NCBI GenBank assembly: GCA_963969595.1 | Contig: OZ018408.1 | Coordinates: forward strand, 24,177,823-24,241,822 | Source of the DNA: Neckera pumila | Lineage: Eukaryota > Streptophyta > Bryopsida > Hypnales > Neckeraceae | Direction: 5' to 3' | Length of the DNA stretch: 64,000 nucleotides | Shown here: in pieces, positions 48,429-59,455 of the stretch | Layout of the letters: each line of letters opens with the position of its first letter | Numbering within the stretch: the stretch's first letter is position 1 | Notes under the pieces: generated by a model | Databases searched by the model: none | What the model was told of the DNA's origin: nothing | The model's input: the letters and a program-made list of their open reading frames with translations, nothing else | Program-made: the position numbers and the translations under genes

Positions 48429-49920
48429 GGCTCCGACACCGCGCACCAAAATGCAAACAAAATGTCCAACTACCTTCACAGGCGGAGCTATCCAAAACCA
48501 AATTATGCAAACATCAGTATCTACTTGAAGAAGAGGAAGAGTGGAATGCGACGACAGCGCCTCGGGCGACAATTGAAGTCGAAATTGGCAATTGGGAGCG
48601 ACAATGGAAACGGCAGAGCTCGAGCTTGAGAAGGACGATTGTCTGGGAGGACGTTCTAGACTCGGAATGATTGTGACGGACTGATTTCTGGACGAATGAT
48701 AAATACAGGATGAATACTTAAATTTGAACCTTCCATCTTCGTTTCATTAGCGTTTAACCCCTAACGACCCAAGCGACCATTTTCTGGTCGCTGCCCCTGT
48801 TTTTTGGGCCCACAAGATAATTAACTCCATTTTAGATATTATACACATTCAAAGTAATTACAGTAGATATAAGCCCTGGTACAATCATGTTTCCAACCAA
48901 AAACCATGAATCTTCAATAATGAGATTTATATTACAAAGGATGAAGTCTTGGTAGCCGCAAGCAATCAATATTTTTTGAATGTCAACAATGATAACCACA
49001 ATAGAAATTCTCCCTTTTGGATGTAAACCATTCCCCCAAAGAGGTTGTTTTAGGGCCATGATGCTACATGCTTTTCTAGAAAAGAATATAACCATTTTAG
49101 GAGAGTAGGATAACCTTCATAGATGTGATTTTAAAAAAATTCTAGTGTCTTTGTGACTCTTATAGCTATATGAGAAAAAAAAAAAATACAATAAAAAATC
49201 CAAAACAAATCCATATTTTGTTGGAGAAATATATTTTCATTTGACATTGTCCACTCATGTTGTTTACATGTCATAAAAAAGTCACAATTACCAACATTTA
49301 TTTGTGCTAGGTGTCCATTCTAATTGCAATTGTAATGGGATCATTCAACAAATTCTTTTGTTTTCTCCTTATTGAAGAACACAAACACATTGAAATGTAA
49401 CACAACTAAAAAAGAAAGACTACATAGAATCATCTATAGTTTTCATTCATCCATCCCCTGGGTATGCAACTCCCATATTACATGGCCTTGATTATAATCA
49501 CTTATAATGCATTTTAGTCCAATTTTAAGGGATATAATTTGTAGTAATGTAGCAAATTCTTGTAGCCTTTTTAACAAAGAATCCAAAATGTAATTATATA
49601 CATGAAATGAATATTGTTTGAGTATAGTAATAGCATTAAAAACCTAATTATATGAGTTTTTTTAATACGTATATCATAGGACAAGCTACCCAAATTTTTT
49701 GGTAATTTTAATTTGATATAATTTTTTACAAAAGCAGTCCTCTGAGTCCTTTTTATGCCAAAGACCCTTGTGTATAATACAAGAGTTGCATACTTGGGAT
49801 CCATCCCTAACATAACTACTAATAGTGAATTTCATCCTAATGTAAGTAAATTTAATATTTTTGACAATTCCATCCATTTCTCCCCCATTTTTTAAGGTTA
49901 TCCTTGTAACGACGTAACAA
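48429..49920. other. PLAA upstream region, then AT-rich intergenic DNA
   Basis: The first about 250 bp is GC-richer and presumably contains the PLAA promoter and leader. A TTAA-CCCCTAACGACC motif at 48,754-48,769 resembles a family terminus, followed by the hairpin AGCGACCATTTTCTGGTCGCT minus its ends, but no second end was found. The rest shows nothing assignable. Confidence 0.4.
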
Positions 49921-49924
49921 TCTA

Positions 49925-50110
49925 AAAGTGTGCAATGGATGACACAAAATCCTTCTATATAAGACAGAAGTGCAAATGTTCATCTTTAAAAAAAAATTGT
50001 GAAAAGGGAGGTCTTGCACAATTGTTTGACTTCCAATGAGTACTCCTTGTTTTTTTTCATCAAATGATTCATATGATCATATCAAAAAGGATGATTTCCA
50101 CGGAGACTAC
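49925..50110 (-). repeat. inverted copy of the 2.5-3.0 kb foldback repeat
   Basis: Shares, inverted or direct, GACAGAAGTGCAAATGTTCA, GGGAGGTCTTGCACAATTG, TTTGACTTCCAATGA and GGATGATTTCCACGG with the arms at 2,455-3,010. Confidence 0.5.
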
Positions 50111-50289
50111 TTTCAATTGGCGTTTCAAGGTTAAAATTAGACCCAACCAAGGACCTATATCCAACCTATAAAGTGCAACTATTTCCAACCAAGATTGGAA
50201 TTGATTTCCAACCAAAGCTTGAATTGGTTATTTTTTTCTCCTTTTTTATGGTTGGGACTAATTAGGTCATGTGACTAAATAATACATAA

Positions 50290-50939
50290 TCTTTCGCCAT
50301 ATGTCCAATATTGATTTCAATTGAGATGATGAACTGTTTGCAAATGCGGGCATCTCCAAGCAAATTAAAGTCTTTAGTTTTGAAACGGTACAATTTCAAG
50401 CCCGCTTTCAAGTCTCTTGTTGCTCAGCCATCAGCTTGTCAATTGTTGGAAGCACGAGCCTTGGTTGGTGCTCTTATTCTTTTTGAGGCTTAGACCACTT
50501 GTTGGCAAGTGAAAGGAGGTTCCAATGCACCAAAAAACGTAGCATTTGGATACTATATGCAAAAGTTATTAAGGAACAAAGTTTGGTTCTAAAAGCGTTT
50601 CTTCCACATAGGTACAGAGCTGATTTTGGAGATGTACAGAGGGTATAGATGGCGGTTTAAGGTCAGTGGCGCATTTGGGTGTACCCACCTTACATCACGT
50701 AAGGAAAATGTTTTGGAACGTGGTTTCTAATCAATTTTAATGGTTTAGGTTTTAACAGGTTGACTTGAATGCAAAAACAGGTTGTAGACAATGTCACAAA
50801 TCCGCATTGTCCGGCAGTCAAGATTCTAGCACAATCCAATCTCAACTGCCTAAGCTGGAATAAGCATCATAACAAACCCTGGATTGCTAGTAGCAACTTT
50901 GAAGGCATTGTTATAGTGTGGAATGTCAACCAAAGCCAG
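50290..50939 (+). pseudogene. COP1-like WD40 gene fragment
   Basis: Two exon-like blocks that join in frame: about 50,290-50,387 and 50,781-50,939, with GT (50,388) and AG (50,780) at the intron ends and a further donor at 50,940. The first reads NIDFN, stop, DDELFANAGISKQIKVFSF; the second VVDNVTNPHCPAVKI...LNCLSWNK...IASSNFEGIVIVWNV. This is the start of the WD40 propeller of COP1 (SPA is the next best). In plants COP1 is the substrate-receptor part of a ubiquitin ligase for light signalling factors. The TGA at 50,322-50,324 sits where family members have Arg, so a CGA to TGA change is likely. No other exons were found on either side: a duplicated, dead fragment. Confidence 0.8.
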
Positions 50940-51551
50940 GTAAACCCAACGGTTTCCTTTTCCAAATGGTAAAATGAATGATGTTCTATCTTGTGCTGAT
51001 CAAGAATAGAAGAAAATATACCTCTGGATTGTATCATGCTACCTACGTTGTTTTGAGTTTTATGTTCATCCCTAATCCATGTTGATATGTTCTGCTTCCA
51101 ACCCACTCCAGAGTGTTTTGGAGTAAGGTAAACCAGCCTAAAGCCGCCAGCTTCCTATTTCCGCCATCCTAGTTTTGGTCCCATTTCCATCACTACACTC
51201 ATCCAACTCCACTCACTTTCCTGACAAAATCAGAGCATTGATATCATCAAGACTAATGTGTCAATTTTTCATCGGTCCATACTTACGTGCTAATAGATAC
51301 ATGGAAGGGTGGTTATGGGTTGTTGGTTTGATGTTTATGACTCCAGTCTACAAGTGGTTTTATAATTTCAGGGTTGACACTTCAAAAATTCACAGAAATT
51401 ACAATTTTGATTGAAAAATTATAATTCCACTTGGGTTTGATTTGCAAAACAAGCGCACACCTCTAAAAAATACATGCCCTTCTTGGAATTGGTCCCAATA
51501 TACTCAGATTGCAAATCAGGGTGGTAATAAGCTTGTCTACCTTATGAGGAA

Positions 51552-52150
51552 CATGAAAAGTTCACGTCGATTGTTGATTTTTCTCGCTCTGACCCATCAA
51601 TGCTGGTGATGCCAGGGCTAGCTCTGTCTCACGCGGAGTACTCAGCTCTGCAACTAATGATCTGCAATCTTCTACAATAGATCTATCATCAGATGCACTC
51701 GCACCACTCTCTGCAGCAGCAGCAAGATCATCCTTGCTTCTAATGTCGGCATTTTTCCTCTTGTTTTGGAGGAACCAATCTGGATGGTCATGTTGCTAAT
51801 CTAAAATGGAGAAAATTGCTATAAGACAGTCACCACATTAAATGACAAACCAAGCTATTTCTAAGCTTGATCTGTCACTCTGAAAAAGTACTGCAGTGAA
51901 CAGTCAGTCAATCTGACTGCTCACTGAAACAATTAGATTTTGTGATTTTTGCTCTTGATCTATAGGAGATTCTCCCAATAGGAGATTCTCCCAAGTGGAC
52001 TGTTTGGGTGAGTGACCCGGAACAAATCCAGTTGCGAGGATCCACAAGGGCTCCTTCTCCTTTGGAAGATGGGCTAAAATATTCATCATAGCCCACAACA
52101 TTGTAGAACACTTCTTCTTCCTCAAAGAATTTCAACAACTAAGTCCAGAT
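51552..52150 (-). pseudogene. possible exon pair of an unrecognised gene
   Basis: On the minus strand, 52,140 to about 51,975 stays open with a protein-like segment (KFFEEEEVFYNVVGYDEYFS, SSKGEGALVDPRNW). After an interval, 51,789-51,552 reads QHDHPDWFLQNKRKNADIRS ... DDRSIVEDCRSLVAEL and ends at TGA, preceded by an AG acceptor. The composition looks coding, but no family is recognised and no start exon was found. It could be the 3' part of a gene, or a fragment. Confidence 0.35.
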
Positions 52151-52205
52151 GAACTTCATTGACGTCAAATGAGGCAACACAACAAAAAGTTGGTGATATT
52201 AGTAA

Positions 52206-53134
52206 CCCCTAAAGGACTAGTTGTCCCCTCGGGGGACAATTTGGGTCCAAGCAGGTTCCTACTATCTCAATTTTTTGTGATATTTTTTGGGATTTTTTTA
52301 GGTTGTATATTTTTGCAAGAGCTTTGTGAATATATAATTTTTATTTTCATTGATGCCCAGTAGCAAAAGTTATGGCATGATAAGCAAAAATGGAATTTGG
52401 CGAGCAGCACAAAAATAATCACAAATTAAAGGTCAAAATAATTTTTTATTTAATTTTTTGATTCAAAGATTATATTTTTGTCTACATGTGAAGTTTTGTT
52501 TCATTCAATTTGGACTAATAATGAGAAAGTTATGGACAATCTTATTTTTTCGGGCAATCTAAGCATCTTTTTGAAAAAATAACTTATAGAATTCATTTTT
52601 GAATGCAATTTTTAGAATTTTTCAAAAGAATTTGTTAGACAGGGTTAGATTCTCTTGCTAGAACAATTTTGTCGTTGGGATTATTGTGATTCAATTCCAT
52701 CTAAAAGCTATTAACAATTTAGTTTTTTCTTCAATTTTGAATCCACCTCTATTTAACAATTTTTTAATGAGTGAAAATTAAGTGATTTTTTTCCTAATTT
52801 TTTTTGGTAGATTCTCAACTCAACTACTTAATATAAATAAGTAGAAAATCAAATCAATAGTGCAAAAAATTTGAACTAAAAAGATTCAAAGCCAAAAAAT
52901 CTAGTCAAGCAAGGTGGAAAAAAACTTGTTTTCTTTACTTTAAATGCATATATCTTGCATTCTACATGGTCAAAGTTTTTGAAATTTCTTCTACATATTC
53001 ATATACTAGTCAAGTATAAGATCTTACGGGTTGGATATGCAAAAAAAACAATTTTTTAAACTCTTTTCTCTTTGCAATAGAAATGACAGTTTTGAGTGGT
53101 TCTTGGTAGGAAAATCACCTTGGGCTTTTAGGGG
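52206..53134 (-). mobile_element. piggyBac-like TTAA element, subtype B...A (E10)
   Basis: Right TTAA at 53,135-53,138; left flank GTAA (52,202-52,205), one base off. The B end carries CCCCTAAAGGACTAGTTG and the palindrome GTCCCCTCGGGGGAC. It is 929 bp, collinear throughout and closely similar to the nested E3n at 12,892-13,817. It is non-coding. Confidence 0.88.
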
Positions 53135-53139
53135 TTAAG

Positions 53140-53850
53140 CAAAACAGAAGCTCTGGATGAAATCCAGAAGGATTGAGATTCAAGGTTTTAAAATGACAAA
53201 CTCAATTGATCATGTTCTGACACACACGTATCACATATCACCAAAAGACATTGCATGTATCAAAAGATAAAAATGATCAAACAAAAGTCCCCATTTGACA
53301 CATGACATCACCGCTAGAAAATGTCTTAGGAGTAAACATCAGAGATGCTCCTTGTAATACCAACAATGTTAGGGGTGTGTTTTTACAGAGACTGCCTACT
53401 TACAAGATGGTGACCAAGTGTGGAATCAATCTATGAAAAAACCTAAGTTTCCGTGCCAGCACATCGAATGCCATTCGCAGCAAAAATATATTCCTATTCA
53501 CGTCTTTCTAACTTCACCAGTCAAAAATGAAACCCTAATCGCATTTGAGCAAAAAAAAAGGAAACTCGACGATTTTGGATTCTGAACCAGCCCTCAATTC
53601 GTCCAAGCAAACAAATGATGCACATGAAACAGACGTGACAGGCAACAAAGCCACAACTTGACGCATCAGCAATTGCCATTTGAAGTTATCACCAGAATCC
53701 AATCCCCCTCAGATACACAGAAGCTACATCTCTATAAATCTTTACAAGGTTTGAACTTGGACATGGCCGCGCCAGGATTGGCATGCAATTAAACCACCAA
53801 GTAACCAAGGTGCTCATCATCACCTAGATCATTCAGGGCTCCTCATCAAC
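53140..53850. other. intergenic, nothing recognised
   Basis: Somewhat GC-richer than the flanking repeats, without a supported exon. Confidence 0.4.
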
Positions 53851-54805
53851 TAACACGAGATGAAAAAGAGGGGGTTTGCAACTACAAAAAGCAATTGTTT
53901 TTGAGTTGCATCGGACATTTGCAACTGGTGATATTCTGGAGGCCTCTAGTTGCTTTGGACAACTTCTTTAGTTGCATCATAGTTGCAAGGCGAAACAGAT
54001 TGTTTCTCATTCGGCAGCTTACTTGGAACTTCATCGATACACTTTATGACGTGGTTGCTTAGGTGGTATTCACTGTCACTTTAGGTCGGTAACTAAGTTG
54101 CAACTTGTTTGTGACTTTATTGCAACTTTATTTCAATTTACCTTCAACCTACTTTGCAATTGCTTTAGGTATATGTGGGACTATGGGACAATGTAGCTGT
54201 AAGCAGTTTACAACTCATTTACAACATGTCTGCCACTTCTTACCAACTGGTTTGCGACTAGGTTATGACTTCTTGACAACTTTTGTGAATACTTTATAGG
54301 TTTTATGCAACTTTTTTGCAACTTATTTGTGACTCGTTAAACTTGTGTGCAACTTATTTGCAACTACATTTTACCTCCTATGCATTTTAATGATACATTT
54401 AAGCAACTTATTTGCAAGTTGTAGTCGACCACATACAAGTGTCTTACAACTCATTTGCAACTAGTATACAACTCATTTGTGGCTCATAACGTCTTTAACA
54501 CAATATGCCATACACAATATACCATACATAATACATCATACACCACATATAATACACCATACAAAATACACTATATATAATACAATACTCACCACTTTGG
54601 ACAATTATGTCAATTCGCTCTAAAGGCCACTTAATGTACTTATAGAGTATTAAGAAGACAAGATATTTATACAAGTGGGGTATTAGGAGGTGTGACAAAC
54701 GATATGGGATACATAAAATGCAAAAATTATATTAAAGTAAAATTTCAAACAGCATTTAGGCATATTAGATTGCTTTTCTTTTAAAAACTTTGAACTATGA
54801 AAAGT

Positions 54806-55074
54806 CATTAGGAAAAATTTCAGCCCTCAACAAAGCCACTAGCCTTGCATCCTCGTGGTGCAATTATGGAAAAAAAAAAAAAAAAAAAAATTAAATGTGA
54901 CGTGGTCGCGCTGTCAGAGCCACGTCAGAGCCACGTTAGATTAAAAAAATTGAATATTTCTTTTCAACCAAAAAAAAAAAAATTGACATTTTTTTTTTCT
55001 TCTTTTGTAATTGCACCCGGCGGGTACCAAAAATCACGCACTTGCAATCTTGAGGCCTGAAATTTTTTGTAATG
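54806..55074. mobile_element. CATTAG-family MITE, copy 4
   Basis: The left end CATTAGGAAAAATTTCAGCC and the inverted right end CATTACAAAAAATTTCAGGC. About 269 bp, with long A and T runs and a CACGTCAGAGCCACGT direct repeat. It is nested inside the CACTA-like element. Confidence 0.65.
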
Positions 55075-55079
55075 TAGAA

Positions 55080-55860
55080 AAACAAACAATCTTTTATCTC
55101 TAAAAATCCATTTAAGATTTCAAGTCTTTCATCAAAAGTTATGAACAAATTTTCAAAGAAAAATTGGAAAGAGCATTTTCTTTGACATTTTCTTGCATCT
55201 TCTTTAAATTTCATCCATCCTCATTATATATGGTGAATATGAAAATATGTTATAAAAATATTGTTTTCTAGATGATGCAAGGAGAAGGTTGAAAAGTAAT
55301 ATTACATAAAAAAAACTTGTGCTCAATAGAGATTTGTAGACACATTAGATGTATTTGTCAACATCATTGTTTAAGCTTCTAGTTTGACTGCTAGAGGTTG
55401 TGCCTCCTCTCCGACTATTCCATCTTTGATCAAAGCCATAGATTTATCTGTAGAAGACAGTTTCTTAGCATATTCAAGATATTGAGACCTTTGTATAACT
55501 CAAATACCATTTTATTGTTCTAAAGTTTGAAATTGCCTTTGCACTATTCCTCAATTCAAAAAGAATTCATACACAAATATATGCAATTTTTTGCCGTTTA
55601 TGAAAAAAAAAGGCAATTAGAAATGAAATGTTGCATGACAAATTATGGATAAATTTTATTATAAAACATAATAGCCATTATTTGGTGTTTTAAAGTGTGG
55701 TTTTGAACCAAAATGAACTTGATGTAGGGAAATGATACATTGCATCTTTTGCATCTCATGCAACAGAAGAATACATAGTGAACTTGCAGCCACAAGACGA
55801 TAGCAAAACAAGGTTGTTCAATTCTAGTTGATAAATAACGAGTTCCACATAATTTCGACA
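55080..55860. other. core of the CACTA-like element, nothing coding
   Basis: AT-rich, no open frame with a domain. Confidence 0.4.
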
Positions 55861-56529
55861 AACAACTCTAACTACAATTGTTTTGTAGTCAAATTCTTGT
55901 TGTTTAATAGTCGTTTTTAATTCGTACTATAGTTGATCTGTACTAGTCACCATATGGTCATTTTTAAGTTGCCATCTTGTCATTTTTTAGTTGTGTTATG
56001 GTTGTTTTTCAGTTGCGTGAGTAGTTTTCTTGTAGTTGTTTTGTAGTTGTTTAGTAGTTGCATTTCACTCTACAACTACTTTGCAACTACAACAACGTCC
56101 ATGTTGAAGTCGATGCAAATAGAGAAAATTATAGTTGCAGGATAGTTGTCTAGGACACTTAGATGCATATAAGTTGCATATGGCCGGTTGTAGCGGACAT
56201 GTTTTTCTTCTAGTGAGAGTTTAGTGTCCTTCACCATCATCACTGAATCCACATGAAAAAAGATTTGAAAAACTTGATAAAGAATCAGCTAATCAATCCA
56301 AGAACATCTCTGCTGCCACCTAGAGAATGGTTCAAGTTCAATCTCAAGTAGGGCTAAGGAACTGTACATGTTTTGACCCAACTGACACCAAAATACAAAT
56401 GGAATTACATAATGAATCTGAGTAAATTATTATATGATGGAAACCCAAATTTAATCTGACAAAAATCCAAATTTTGGGCACTTCCTAAGCTACTGGTACT
56501 ATTCCAAATCTATGGAACCTTGCAGTGTC

Positions 56530-57710
56530 TTATAGTAGACAAAGGCCAAGACAAAGGCTCAAGCAATTCTCACTTGCCAAGAGTTTCAAAAAGTGCCGGC
56601 TTCCGCAATAAGAACCACAGAAGTCGACATACTTTTGCCACATCTTCTTGGACAAATCATACACACAAGACCTGCCTGCATGTGAGCACAACAAGATTTG
56701 TTGTTCATACCCAATGGTAATTGTATCCAAACTCCATTCAGAATTTGAGGCCTTATCAATATAACCTAGGAGCCAAACAACCTTGTCGCCTTATAAGACT
56801 AATAAGTTAAGGCACTTTCTACTAGAAATGACCACCTCCACAATCCAAATCGACCTCTCTAGGAAAACAAGGTTACTGCCTTCTACACCCAGGATCACAC
56901 AAAATAATCTCTCACCGCATACGACCAGCTGCAACTCCACCTTGTTGTCAACCTTGCCGCCGAAAGAGAATTTTACTTCCAAATTGCAAACAATGCCCAT
57001 ACGTCTGTTGAAAGACACTAAACCTACAGTCAGGCGATCTTGTTGTAGAAACAACCCATAAAAATCATTGCTTAATACCATTGAAGTAGAGCATGACATT
57101 TCTCTACTACTAAGAATATCAAGATGCCATTCTGATGTGTTCCAATTGTCCTTTTTTGATTGGTAAATATAAATAGTATTTGCCTCTAAGGCATCTTCAG
57201 CTACAGTGATGAAGTAAATTTCAGAATCAATAGACATGCTCTCTATGGCAATCAAGACCTATGTACGTCTTTCAAACCATCCAGCAATTGAAAGCCGCTT
57301 CATTGATCTACAAATGGGATTGCAAACCAATAACAAATTTCCATAAATTCAAGCTTGCAACATGATTGGCTTTAGTAGGTGATAAATAGAGATAAACAAA
57401 TAAACCCTCTATCATATGCCAATATACTCTTCCAGTGAGAGCTCCTTGAGCGTGCTACAAGGCAATCTGCAAATAGTTGCTCCTACTCTAAAAACTTGAA
57501 AAGAAAGTCATTTTTCAAATTAATGAGTTTCTTTCTTGCTCCATCAAGTACCTCCCAACCATTACTAGCGAATAAATGCTCTATGCCATCCTCTTTGAAA
57601 AGCACATAGTCCTCAGCAATAGAGGCCCCAATATACCAAGAGGTAAAGTTTGGGTTACTAAAGCATTTGTTCCCGTTCTTCAAAATATAGCAAAACCTGC
57701 ACAAAGAAGC
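56530..57710 (-). pseudogene. F-box/kelch-type protein pseudogene
   Basis: From about 57,345 to 56,530 one minus-strand frame reads as the kelch-like C-terminal half of a plant F-box protein: GNLLLVCNPICRSMKRLSIA, GWFERR, IYFITVAEDALEANTIYIYQ, SEWHLDILSSREMSCSTSMV, VVCGERLFCVILGVEGS, ILLCSHAGRSCVYDLSKKMW and QKYVDFCGSYCGSRHFLKLL. It is interrupted by a TAG at 57,261-57,259 and a TAA at 56,793-56,791. An upstream block (57,704-57,483: FCYILKNGNKCFSNPNFTSW) is in a different frame, so a frameshift is also present. No F-box motif was found upstream. Intact relatives are substrate receptors of SCF ubiquitin ligases; this copy is probably dead. Confidence 0.75.
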
Positions 57711-57749
57711 TAGGGCAGAAATCCAACAACCACCTCTAGCAAAACTCTA

Positions 57750-58290
57750 GAAAACTCTCCCCACAATCCCTCCATCCTTCATGATAGTCTCTAATGCTTG
57801 ATCCAACTTCACAGTCCACTTCCTTGTACTTCTTCCCTAACAATTCCTAAAGCAGTTGTAGAGCGATTCACCCAAGTATGGGATATACGGATCACGAGTT
57901 CACTCTCCAAGGCCCAAATCAAAGTACTGCAATTGAGTTTCAGAAGCGATGAATTAGTGCCACTTCCATATAAAATTAGTCAATGCAGAAAGGTCCCACT
58001 TCAGTAAACTTGTAGTCATATAATAGGTTCATCTTGTCATTGAAAAGGAATTGTAAAAGAAAAGCGTAGACCCTTATATTCACCACCTCGCGATGTGTCT
58101 GCAACATTTAAAACTCGGCCATAACAACTCTCTACAATTCCTCTATCCCCTTCAATGCTTGATCCAACTTCACGATACTTTCCCCCTGGCGATTCCCAAA
58201 ACAATTGTAAAGCAATTCACCCAATTATAGGATACACGGATCACCGGTCCACTTCTGAGGCCCAAACCCAAGCAGGGTTGTCCGGACGTC
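57750..58290. repeat. tandem duplication of about 370-bp period upstream of the F-box relic
   Basis: 57,782-57,910 and 58,151-58,275 match over about 125 bases: AATGCTTGATCCAACTTCAC, AGCAATTCACCCAA/AGCGATTCACCCAA, ATACGGATCAC/ACACGGATCAC, GGCCCAAA. It is probably a duplicated 5' part of the F-box relic; no intact frame runs through either copy. Confidence 0.6.
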
Positions 58291-59455
58291 TAGCATCCAA
58301 CAATTGCTATCCCTAGGATATCCTGGGACAGTTGAATTTCAAATTCACCAAGCAGACGGCAAATCTTACCCATGATCAACAACCGCCCGGCTTGTCATTC
58401 CTAGTTGTCCATCCCGGCCGATGATTTGTCCGCCTCGACTGACGACCTGTTCGCCTGTCTATTTATGTAGCTAACCGCCCGTCCTCCATCCATCCCCTAT
58501 TGTGTACCTCGTATATATTGTTAGAAAGGTATCGTTGAGAGCTTTCTAATGGTATATCATGTGTCCAATTTATACAAACTTCCGACAGTAGAACCCTTCC
58601 AAAGATTAGAACTCGCCTAGAAGTCCACCTGTCTGCTTGTCTTTACTCGAAATGGAAGCTTATTAGTCTTTCATTAGGAGTTAGTCATTTGTTGATTTGC
58701 ATTAATAGGCATTCAATGTTTCGATATTGAAACGTCTGATCAATTTTGGATGGCATTGTAGCAATATTATTAGTCAAAAGTCACAAAATTGTTCATTCAC
58801 AACATTTGGTAGGGAGATCCAAAATCGCCCTCAATCCAATTTTTTTCCCTTGTTTTGGGAAATTTGTACTCAATTGCATCCTAATGTAATAAAAAAAACA
58901 TACAAGGACTTACATGGCTACACAAGAAAATTTTCATTTTTTTCAATCAAAATGGTCAAATTACTAATGTTTTTCAAGACCAATAGCCAAACCTTGCCTA
59001 GGTGCCACCTCATTTTTATATAAGGTAAATGTACCCATAGTCAATCATGATCCATAACTAACTTGTAGGGGGCACTCTTTCCAACCACGGCTAAAAAGCT
59101 TGGAATGTCTTTTTTCAAGGTTGGGACTAATAAGGTTATGACACATTCCAAAGTAGTGAGGAAGAAAAATAAGAAATAGTGAGCGGAAAAGCAATTTTTT
59201 AGACGATCAGAATTAGATGACTCTAGAGGTTGGCTACTAGTGCTGACAACTTTTTGACTCCCAAAATTCATAGTAATTTCAATTTTGGGAATAAAAATAC
59301 AAAAAATTAAGAATCCCCATATTTATTATCTTTCTACATGGTAAAAATTGCTTGTGCCTTAAATTTCTCAGCATCTGTTCAGAAATCCCTTGTTATCGAG
59401 TATGGGTACATTCACCTTATATATCACCAAGTATCACATGAGCACTGAAGAAGTA
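58291..59455. other. intergenic, nothing recognised
   Basis: Includes a GCCTGTC/GCCCGTCC-rich patch (58,380-58,500) of unusual composition, then AT-rich DNA. No supported feature. Confidence 0.4.

Larger units (their letters stand above)
53852..56212. mobile_element. non-autonomous CACTA-type element with subterminal repeats
   Basis: The right end, inverted, reads CACTAGAAGAAAAACATG. The left end at 53,852 reads CACGAGATGAAAAAGAGG, a decayed match. Next to the left end (53,890-54,480) there are more than fifteen TTGCAACT/GCAACTTATTTGCAAC words. Next to the right end (55,870-56,190) are many copies of TAGTTGTTTTGTAGTTG and CAACTACTTTGCAACTAC. Clustered short subterminal repeats in both orientations are the transposase-binding layout of CACTA elements. 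The core holds an ACCATACA-type low-complexity stretch (54,500-54,590) and a nested MITE; no transposase. Confidence 0.6.

Noticed and set aside
48754..48800. Left end of another TTAA element (CCCCTAACGACC)
   Set aside because: Only the terminus is present; no half or right end of the known subtypes follows. May be a solo relic.
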